In this document: positions 25,126 through 37,100 of the stretch, one piece after another
How the letters are laid out: the number at the start of each line of letters is the position of its first letter
How positions within the stretch are numbered: position 1 is the first letter of the stretch
Assembly (NCBI GenBank): GCA_027943335.1
Contig: BSBK01002054.1
Span: 792,421-856,420, forward strand
DNA length: 64,000 bases
From: Chamaecyparis obtusa
Taxonomy: Eukaryota > Streptophyta > Pinopsida > Cupressales > Cupressaceae
Reading direction: 5' to 3'
Program-made: the position numbers and the translations under genes
The notes under the pieces: generated by a model
Database searches by the model: none
Seen by the model: only the letters and a program-made list of their open reading frames with translations
Told to the model about the DNA's origin: nothing

Positions 25126-28100
25126 ACATAAATGAAAATAGAAATGTTCATATATATGTATATATAAAGAATTTATTTATATTAAATGACATTCCACAAT
25201 GTTGAATTTTCACTGAAAGTCTTTTATCTTTCTCCTCTGTTTTTCGTATATTCTTTTTTCCTCCATTGAGTTCCTCCTACATTTCCTCTTTTATTTTCTC
25301 CTATCTTTTCTTCTAGCTTTTCTCCTTCATTTTCTCCTATATTATTTTCTCCCAAGTTTTCCATATTATTTCCTCGTGTTTCTTCCTTTTTCCCCGTAAT
25401 TGTTTTCTTATACCTTTTTTTTCCAAAAGTCAGGTCTTTTGGATTATATTATGTTATTTTGTTTATTTATATTTACTATATGAATAATATATTATAAATA
25501 ATAATAAATTATAATTATAGTGTGATTACTTATTTATTATTTAATATATTTAATAATTTATTAATATTATTATATTGATTCATCAATATATTATATTATA
25601 TTATATTTATGAATAATATATTATAATTATAGTGTGATTACTTATTTATTATTTATTATATTTAATAATTTATTAATATTATTATATTGATTAATCAATA
25701 TATTATATTATATTTATATATCATATTATTATTATTATTTTAATAATATTTTATATTTATAATATATTAGTATGCTTCTATATTATTTTATTATTTTAAT
25801 AATAGATTATATTATATCATTTATTTATTAAATTTTCTTTTATTATTTTATAAAATATTAATTTCTATTTCAAAATGGGGACATCACAAAAGCAAAGAAG
25901 TCAATTGCAAACTGCAGCTTTCAAGCCAGCAACTTTAATTATCATGCCACTTTCTGGACCTGACCCAGTCCAAAAGTATAACCAGCTTCCATACAATGGC
26001 ATCATTTCTAGAGGGCCCCGGACCACCAAGACAAGTAAGAATATGCTTACGGGTTATGACGTGTAGTAGTATTCCATTTACACAACATTGATGTAGCCTC
26101 ATTAAGTACAAATGAAGTTCAGTTGCCCAGGTTTAAGATGAGAAAAAGTTGAGGAAAAATGTGTAACTTAAGAAAATATATTACTTATAAAACGAAGAAA
26201 TAAACTAATTTGGTTATTTCGTTTCAAATATAGTACTTGCATATAAGAAAAGACATTACACATCATAGAAATGCAAGTACAAAACTGCACAAGATTTTTA
26301 AACTATTTTACTTTTATCTAAAAGTGTTTATGTAAAAAACAAACAGCTGGACCTATGGCCTACAATTTTAGAGGTAGCCCTGTCTTTTTTTACCTAAACC
26401 CTCATTAAGATATAATTTTGAAGAAAAATCCTAATTAAGTTTCGAAACTTAAGTTCCATGAGAAATTTATTCAAAGTACAAAAGAAAATTTTAAATAACC
26501 TAACCTTAACCCCAAACCAAAAATGTCCAGTCTACCTTTGCTCTATAATTTTCTGTCTTTAAGTGTAAATCTAAGCCTACACACACACATACATGTATAA
26601 ATCACCTTTTGAAAACCTCAAGAAACAGCACAACAAATGCGGTGGTTTGTGATTGTTTTTGACTAATTACTGGTTTTTTTATTATAATGCTACTCTGTTC
26701 TCAAGTACAGTACCTCAGAATTCAAACAACAATTACTTCACATTAAAAACGTGCTGATTAGAAAAGATGTAATAATTAGCAATAAGTTGAAACAATTGTC
26801 CACTTGGGGATTTGGAAGACATGACTTCCAAACAACTTTCGATTTCTGTTGCAAATTTGAAAATCTAATTCCAATTTTTTTTATCATTATTGCCCATCCA
26901 CCCTGAACATTGCCTACCTCCCACCATGTCCAATCTTTGGAAACCCACTGGAATCCTATACATAGATATATACATAACACGAAGCCAAGTAAAATCCAGA
27001 AGAAGTAGCAGATGGTTTGCCAAAAATCTCAATTCAGCAATAGTTTTAAATGCACAAGTTGTATAAGCATATGAATCACCAGCTCCAAGATAGGTCAGGA
27101 ACTTAAGTTACCAATTCAGGTTCGGGTTCAGGTTTGAGGGTTCACTTTGCGGATTCAATTAAAAATAAGTTTTGGAGTTGGATTCATTTTGGGTTTGTTC
27201 ATAAAAAACATATAAAAATTAGATATATAAACATATTTGCAGCAGTAATTAAGTTCAAAATACACTACCATATTAATAGTTAAATATTGGTCAAACTCGA
27301 ATGTACTGATATATATTAGAGTGAAGAAGAATAATGTAAGTATCAAAAATCAGCTATTATTGATCAAATATTATATTAGTCATCAAAAATATAATCACTA
27401 TCCATATTAGATGATGTATGTAGTGGTAAATTAGAAGAACCAGAAAGAGTGCCACTAACAGTAGCATTGGCACTACCACTAGAACTAGCACTCTCATGCT
27501 CACTAATTGGCTCATGGTCATCATCAACATCAAGTGCAGCAAAGTGAGCAAAGGAAGCATCCAAATCAATTTTCTCTAGCTCAATATTCTACTTTTTTGT
27601 GTCGCCTTTTTTGTAGCCACTTTATTAGTGTATAAGGAGCCAGAAGTTTGAATGCACAAGTACCAAGTCCTCTACCTTTTTTGACTGTAGTATGTGCTCC
27701 AATTCCTCTCAGAAGCAAATGAACTAGCAACCTATTAAGACAAAATTTGAGAGTTAAAAAGTTACAATATTTAAAAATATAGATTATCAACTTAAAATAT
27801 AAATAAAGCTTAAAAGAAAAAAATTATAAAACTTGCAATAAAAATTTTATTGCAAGAGATTGTAGGTGTCTGTATGTTTCGCCATGGAAGTACCACCAAC
27901 TAGGAGCATCAACCATATACTTTTCCTCAAGAGCACCAAGACCACAATCATTGAAGTGTGCAAAATACATGAACTCAGCCCTCATTGCATCCCACATGTC
28001 ATGATCACTAAAGGGTCTGCAAATTGCTGCCTTGTACCCTTGAGCAACTTCAAGATCTCTATGTGGGGGAACTCTTGATGTCGTACAAAGCAGCTGAAAA

Positions 28101-31100
28101 CTATAATATTTGGGGCTCAATGCAAAGGCGGGAAGATGCAACGGAGTGGTCATTATGTTCCACCTCTCTACAATGATTTTTTGTCATTCTTTGGGAAAAA
28201 AATCTTCAACCTCTTTCTTTTTTGCATTAATGATGACTTTCGCCTTCTCAATCATTGAATCAATGCAATTATATACCTCGCCTAGACAAGGCCTATCCAT
28301 GTCAATATAAGGGATCATGCTCAACATGGACTCACTGAAACTAAGGAGATACCCACCACAATAGGACCAAACGTCATCTAGGATCATTTGCTTAACATTT
28401 TCTGCCCTTGTAGTATTAGATTGCCTTCATACGAACCAATATGGGATGATGACCATGTTAGAAAATGCCCCAGGAACTCTCACAAGTCGTGTAAACACAA
28501 TAGCATTGGAGGCAAAATGGGCCTTAGTAACTTGTTTGAAAATATTAAAATAAGAATTAACTTACAAAAATAAAAATTATAATAGAATTTAAAAGTTTAC
28601 TAAAGTGAAACATATTTATTATTTAACTAACCTTCAGCAACTCCAACTTCAAGAATGTTCTAAATATGCCTTGTGACATATGATGGCTGGTGACTAACAT
28701 TTGGATCTCTTCAGCCTTAGCATACACTTGTTGATCCAATCAATTTTGGTGCCACTTTTCTGTGGCATTAGGTTGAGGGATCTTAAACCAATAACCCAAC
28801 AGCCCTACAATCTTTGGAATTGTATATTATATCTTGCACAACGTTTCAAGTGCCCACTTCCTCAATGGCTTGACAAAGAATGTTAGCAATAAATGCACCA
28901 TCCTTCACATTTTCTTCACAATGCACTTCTCTCAGAAACATTGCCCCTTTAAGGGACACTACAATAACATTGATCAATGGGTGATTTTATGCATCTTTTT
29001 CTCTTCAACACCTCTAACACCTTCTGTGAGCCTATTTCACTAGCGCTCTCCCCCTGTTCATCTATGAGTGCAACTTGTCGCGCAACCTACGCGATACTTG
29101 CACACTATTTCTATGCATTATTCAGCAACCCCAACCCACGCACCTCTTGCGTAGGGCTCTGCTCAAAGCTCAGCCTTTAGCTGCAAGATTTTCCCTGTTG
29201 CTTTCCTTTGTCATTTTCCTTGTTCTCTACATCCTTGCTTCGTTGTTTTTCCTTCGATTTCTTTCGATTTTCAAAGTTTCAGTCATCTCTCTATGGACCT
29301 ATTGGAGGTTGATCCCCCTCCCTCATCTTTTACTCCTCTACAGACCTATCAAAGGAAATCATCGAAGGCTACATTGATAGAACTGCTAAAACGAGTTTGC
29401 AAGCTAGAGGCCGAGAATTATTACTGAAGGTCTCGGTCCAAGATATGTCCAACAAACTCTCGTTGGTCATAGCAAACAACAATGAGCTTCGTTGTCTCCT
29501 CATGGAACAGGGAAGAGAAAACCCAATCATTCTAGAACAGAAGGTTAAACAATCAGAGCTTGATAACAAGCAAGCCTCCCTTAAATCCGAGACAAAGAGG
29601 CAGCTAAAATCGTGGGGGTCAATTTGCAACTGTGGTGATCCTCTCGCTAGTGTTGAGGAACTAGTCCACTCTAAATTGGCAGAGGAACGTGTAAGGAGAA
29701 CATGGGAACTCAACCTGAAGGTTCATGGCCTCCCGTCCATTTCTACCAATCCATTGGATGTTGCATACACATTCCTTTGCGATCAACTTGATCTTTTGGA
29801 TATCAATCTTGACAAGGCCTAGGTCAGATATGACTCCACCTTGTTTCTGCAATTCCTCAACTCATCAAACAAGCTATGCATGCTCAATGCACATAGGAAA
29901 CTCTTCCCTCTGCCATCCAAGATTTTTCTCAACGAGGATCTTACTAAATCCTAGGTCGCAAAACTCAAGTAGGTCAGAGCTCTTATGGTTATTGCGCGGC
30001 GGGACAACAAGTGGGTTGTGATCAAGGGCAGTGATTAGGGACAGTTTTCCTCCTGATTGGGAGGCCAAACCTGCAGCCACTGTAGCTAAATGATGCCCTA
30101 GGCACCGAGCTGCAAGCGGTGTTTCGAAGAAACAGGCTTTGCAAATTAACTGTTGAAATTGCAATGGTTGGGTATGGTCTTGTTGGAGCTCAAAACTGCA
30201 AGTTGTCAAACCCAAGAAGTATGTTAGGTTTTATGGTCAAGTTCAATACTGGGTTTGGCCAACGAACAAGGATCAACCTTCACATCAACTAATTCCTCCT
30301 GCGCTTTTGGTTCTGCTAGACCAAGGCGAGTGTGCCTTCCAGAATGATAAAGCATATTACACGTTTTCAGTTTAATCTCCCTTCAACCTATCTCGAATTT
30401 GCACGAGTATTTGAAATAGACAATTACATACGAACTAATTCTTACTCCTATCTTTAAAACTAAAACTGAAAATAAAATGTAAAAATCAATTTTGTCTATT
30501 CTTGAATGAAGCATTGATCAGTGCCTTATCCCGGGTCACAGAGTCACAATAATTATTTGCTTCTCTAATGTTTGAAAACTCGAACTATTCAACACTACTC
30601 TATCTTGTGCCTTGCAGAAACAGGAAGTATGTTGTTTATGCCTTCTATAAACGCGCAAGTATGTCAATCATAAAACCCTTCTTACTAATCCAGCTTATTC
30701 CACCAAATCACAATACCTGTCTGACAGAATTTAACTCTTTCTTGAAGAGACCAGCAAAAAAGGGATACGCATAAGCATTAAGGTGTCACAACAAATCAGT
30801 TGTATCCTTGATACACTAGTTCATATGATTAGAAAAACATAAGTGTGGAGATGGTTTGAATGATATACCATGTCTTCCCCCTTATGGTCCTGATTTCCCT
30901 TTTATAATTGATCACTTTAACTAAACCTTTGGTATTCACGTGATATATTTCACAGATTGAGAAATACTTTGTTGTAATATATTAATCTTGATAATTATCA
31001 TTACTCCTCTTTTGCCAATAGAATTCCACGTGCACAATCTCTGTTTTCACCCACTTTGCATTTTTTGTAAAAATGTTTTCACCCTCCCGGTGAAAACACT

Positions 31101-34100
31101 GATGTTGTTGCAATACACCCCTCTATAATGAAAAATCAACTTTCTTTACCTTGTTTGTGAAAATACTTCACCTGGCCTCCATTCCCACCAAATTTTCACA
31201 TAGAATTACTTCATATTCACTCAAAATAACTAATTTGTTCATTCTAGATTATATTTGACACCAGAGCATGTTGCCAAATATTTTTACCTTCGATACTGAA
31301 ACTTTATTAATATTCACATTTCCTTTTTAAGATGGAAACAATTTCTCATCTTCTGCCAAAATGCCCATTGTCTTCACATTAATGTATTTCTTTTTACATA
31401 TGAAGTCATCCCCATCACATATTCATGCTTCCAACCTCTCATATTTGCCTTTGCTCTTACCTGGTAAGAGAACAACATGTATTTATATGCTGCAATTAAT
31501 TTCATTTCATATTGCCCCAAGGTCATGTTATATGTGTGATGATTGTTAACAACATTGGTTCCACTCCTTGACCTATGCACTTCTCAGTACTTAAAATTCT
31601 ACACAATTGAAAAATTGTAAATTAAAATAAAACTATTTATTTTATTGTGCTTTCCATTCTATTCTGTCTATGCTTTTATTTGGCCTTGCCCTTCATTCTG
31701 CTAAAAAATCTGTAATTATTTCTGATATTTATTTCATTTTATTTGCAAGAGAAAATCAATTTTTGAATGGTTTTAAGATGTAACAATTGCATTTCTGCTT
31801 AATCATGATCACCGCCCCTTTGATGGCTTTCAATCCGACCACTTAAGTCCAGGCATCATTCTTTTATTAATCTCCTTATTATTTGAACTCTACGTACTGT
31901 CCTTTCGCATAAATGTCTTTAGTGAAGACCATAAGTTGCAGCATCTTTAGTATGTATCCATACATGATATGCATTGGGATTTGCTTCATCAATTCAGAAA
32001 AATGCATTTTGTACACATTTTGTGACCATTGACTCCATGAGAAGGCACATCTTTGAGGAGGTCTGCAGATATTCATTCTTTGAGATGATACTGTCATTGA
32101 GGGGACACTGGTGAGTTCCATATTATGTGTGCATATCCACCAAAACATTTCCAACAATAAAGCCTTTTTCTAGAATCTTGCAATCACTATATTCCATGGG
32201 ATGACATCCCTTAGGAGTATACTGCCAAATCATTTGCGTGCCTTGTCTGCATTTCACATTTTGCTTGAATGTCTAAGTTGGCACTTGCAGCTACAAAATC
32301 TGATAGAATTCCATTTCTATTATGCTTCAATGGTTGTCCATATACCTTGTTCAAAATTTCCATTCAGATATGGGCAGGCAGGAAACTGGCAAGGACTATT
32401 GGATTGTCTTCATCAAAATCATTTTCTTGTTCCACAGCTCCCACTATTATTGAACATCTACCATGGCACTTTGATCTGCAACATCCAAATAATCTTCCTC
32501 CATATTGCTTCAATAGATGCCTATATGCTTGTTCTCAAACTTCTGTTTTGGCACACGTAGAGAGGATACTGGTAGCAGCTATAGAATGAGGGTTTTTATC
32601 TGTTAATTGTATTTGAAGGTTTCAACAAATCTGTTTCTTAGCATCTATTTCATAAAAGCTACATCTATGAGGAAATCGATCAAACAATTCATAGTGCATT
32701 ATCTATAATTCATATTTCGTATGAATCTCTACGCGGGCACTTGCAACTACAAAATCTGATAAAACTCCATTACTTCCATATTGACATGGACAGGGGGGAC
32801 ACTTGCAAAGACTGCAAAATCTGGTTTTACATCTACCGATGGTATTTTCTTTGAAGTTTCTAAAGCATGCTTAGCACAAATAACCATTTGATTCACAACA
32901 ATAACCAGCAATACATTCCATTACATAACTCAAAAAATTGTTATCGTATTATACATCAGCAATATGAAACAATGAAACTACAATAATCCAATCTGAAATA
33001 CAGAATACTACAGCAAGATTGGTTGATCAAGAACATGTAAACTAATGGCGAACTTTGATGTGAATCTGCACCGGAGATGAACTAGGTTTCCGTCCTCAGG
33101 TTTCAGAATCGAAAGCTGAAGCTTCCTAGATTCTCCAAGAGAAATAAATTCATAAACTGATGCTCAAATGAGACTCCGAGCCTTCTTTTAAAGCTGCAGC
33201 TGTGACTCTTCAGTTTCCCCACTCTGTCTCTTCATATTCCACTTAAAGTCACTTTTAAATAAATATAACCGTTCTAAAGTTATAAAGTGACATAATAAAT
33301 AAAGTAAGGAATCTTCTGGCATTAAAACGGAGGACCAAACAAACTCGGATGATGACGTGTGATAGCTTGTCGAAAAGCTCTCGGTGAGACGCTCCAAGTC
33401 CACTACTAAAATGCCCGGAAAATTGAGTTCTGCCGACTTACTATAAATAGTAAGTACCCTGGAAACCCTGTGGAAACTGCTCCGATTGGCCTGAAACTGA
33501 AATCTCCTAGGCCAAACACCCCACGGATCACTGCCAAGCCTCGGTTAGCCCACCAGACCATGATGAAAAGGCTAATGACATGGCACAAAATCATGTGCCC
33601 CGAAAAGGGGACATTACAAATCATCCCTTCCCGAAGATTGGTTGCCCTCAAGCAATCGGTATCTGCATGCTGTGATCATAAACCTAGATCCCATACCAAC
33701 CTCAGGGAAGCTGTTCCACCAATCTGTCGTAAAAAATTGCAACAAACATTGTGCCTTGACCTGTGAAGCCATTTACACAGCAACAAAACACCAACTAGTC
33801 TAATGCCAGGATCCCACATTACTGTAGGATCAGTCGAATCAATCTGCCCTGTGCTGCCATCATATGTGAGAAAATCCTCAATCCAACTGAGTACCTCACT
33901 CCAACTGAGGTCACCAGCACCTCTATGGTCAGATGAAAGGGAAAACCAAACATCGCACCAATCAACTCTCTGAATAATAACCAACCGTGAGCATGTCCCT
34001 CCTGGATCCCATAAACAGAAGGGCCATCCATCTCCCCCGCTGACTGGAATATCCTGTCGCTCCATGCCCATACTGAGTGAATCATCAGAAATGTCCAACT

Positions 34101-37100
34101 GCCATAATACTGCCCCTCTGATCTGTAGCCTGAATCGGAAACTGTACCGAAGAGGTAAGTTACCAAGATTGTCGGACAAGGCTTCCCCCAATTCTACTGG
34201 AAATCCTGAATCAGCATTAGAATTCCATAGCTGTCTCACTATACACGAAGTCATACAATGCACACCATTGTGTGAAAAATTCACACCAACAAGCATAATC
34301 ATCATACCAAGCTCAATAACCCCATACTGAATAAGCTCTACCCAATCGTCATTATCATGCCCAAAATATGTGGTGATAGAATTATCATAAGCACTGGATG
34401 AATCATTATGATAATGTATAAGAGTCGCAGCTGTGTGAAAAGAGGAATGAACCAAGGGATGCTCACCAACATGAGACATCTCACCATCAGCGAGAGGTAG
34501 TGCAAGGAAAGTCATATCACTCATCACGCCACAAGACATAACTGCCCATCCTGGACTGCTGATGTAAAAACCAAATTGCTCAACAACTGAGCTCATCTCG
34601 CTACTCCAACCTGGTGACCAAGACTCATCTCTAATAACTAAACTTGGGTCCCAAATCCTGAAACCAGCCTCGTCCTCATCCTGGGAATAGGAAGTATCTC
34701 CCTCGTCTATCTCAAAGAGGGGATTATCAAACGTCAAATCAGCACCCATCTCAAACAAGGAATTATCAATCGCCTGAAAGTGGTCTAACTCATAAAGAAA
34801 CTCTGGGTGACCCAAAGATTTTTTGGACAACTGTCCAAGTCATAGGTCTAGTGTATTTTATCAAGCTCCAGAATTACCTCCTGAAAGAATTCAGACCTTT
34901 CCTTGTCGTCCTGCTCCCTGTACTGGCTAGAGACCACAATCTGATTTCTTGCCTCCTGTAGAGCAATACGGATATGCTCCAAAGTGCCCTAAGTAGCACT
35001 AAGCTCCCTATTGAGCTTATTGACCTCATCCTTCTTTTCCCTCAACTGCTTAGCATATTTCCCGGCAACCTGTAACAGGTGGTCACGATCTGTAAGTAAA
35101 CTCAGATATTCTGATTTCCAATCCTCAAATGTTGTTCTGACCCTCTGTAAATCTGCAACATAGGATCCAATCCTTATACCATCTTGCTCTTTATCCTTCT
35201 AAGCCCTTCTGTAGAGGTCATCAATAATCTGGTGAGTGCTATCATGGTGAACAAGAGCTGCAATAATGGCATCGTCACTGACTTTCAGCTGACCTTTTAA
35301 GGCACGCTTCTCATCAATGTTATTCTGGGATGTACTACAAAATGGGTCATCCATATCAGCATGATGCATGAGTGAAGTGCTGCTAAAAAAGTCACACGAT
35401 TCCTCATTACATGAATCGCTAAAGGCCTCCAACTAGTTACCACAACCTATAACCATGGATTTGTCAAATTCAGCCACCAAGTCACCAAAGTTGAATTCTG
35501 AACACTCTCCACTATGTCCGGAAAGAGGTGTAGTCACAACTGTATTTTCTTTATCACTAGGCTGCAATTTATCTTCCCCCGATTAATATTGCAAACATGC
35601 CCTTGTGACCAGCCCTCTTGGCATAAAAAACAACTCTGCCCTATTCTCGCTTGGTCCTTGCCCATTACCGAAGATCCTGCAACCTGTAAGCCTAATGATA
35701 CTTGTTCATTTTCAGTCAATAAACTCTTGAATCTTTCAGCTTGAAGTTTAATCAATTCAGCTGAGAGCTCACATGCCACGAATGAGTACTTTCTATCTCC
35801 TCTCCAAATTGCCAACAACTCTAATTGCAATTGTTTGCATATGTCATTATCCTCATTTAAGATCAAAGATAAGATAGTCTTTATGCACGCCTTCACCTCA
35901 TCTAGATAACGCTTCCTGAAATTACTTAGGAGGCACTGAAATAATTGTTGAACGATTTTATCACAACCTAGATTCAACATGTGATTGAAAATCCGAGTAC
36001 TTGCCATTAACTCCAAGATTTTTATCTGCTTACCAAAGGTAGAATCTCTATCATATTTCAGTCCACCTAAACTGTTCACAATCAGCTGTAATACCTATCT
36101 CCAAATGTGATCGGTGTAAGGAGTAATAGGAGTTGTAATCCGTGTGATCTCACTGAGACACAAGGTGATTGCAAGCCTAACGTCTCTATGTGGATGTCCC
36201 ATAAACTTGCGTTGTACCAAGGCAACCATTGAGGGATGCATGGCCCAACTGAAAAGCCTACAATCAAATTGATCTATCCTAGATAGATATGAATTTACTT
36301 CATCTAATTTGGCAAGCATGCTTCCCATAATTTTTTGTTCCTCCAATTGCCATCCAAGACAACATAATTCATTTCCTATCTCAATTTCCTTCCGAATATC
36401 TCTTAGTTGCACATCGTAAAACGTGTCACTACATTCCTTTGAGAATACTGGGCTTTCCAAGAACTCCATGATTTAATTTTCCAAGTTTCAAGCAAGGGAC
36501 TGAAACGACTCCTATAACTGAGAATTTCTGTTATCAAAATAATATTTTGATTTCCTTTGCTGAAAGGGTGTTACCTCCATAATTACCAAGGCAATCACAA
36601 CTAAGAGTTCTCTGATTACCACCGGTTGGGTGTAATGAAGCTTATTGGTTCTGACTTGGTAATGAACCACAATAATCAGGTAACTATTGCCTCACTATGA
36701 AACTGTATTGTATTGGACTTCTCGTAAAAAAAAATTCAATCAAAATAATCACTAATGGCTGGGTACAGAGATTCTTCAAATAATCATTCAGTACACATAT
36801 ATATTTGATCATGAAAGATAAAATTCCAAGCAGAGAACCCAAACTCATTCACTGTCATTCAAAGAATACTCGTTTCTGGATAATCGAAACGCAATAAGAG
36901 AGGATGTTTAACTACCTTGTTTGAGATTTATTATTGCATAAAAGAGAGTGTTCCCAGCATATCTCAATTGCAGGGTAAATCATATCAGACACGCAAGGCC
37001 TACATGATACCAATCTCAAATTCCAAAATAGGGACAGTAACTTGGCTGTCGCTCAAGGAGTACCTCAATGCGGTTCCAGAGTCGCTGCAATGAAAGGGTG

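Noticed and set aside
33470..33766. Plus-strand ORF of 98 codons and its twin at 39287
   Set aside because: They lie in the two LTR copies, antisense to the element, so they are repeat shadows rather than genes.
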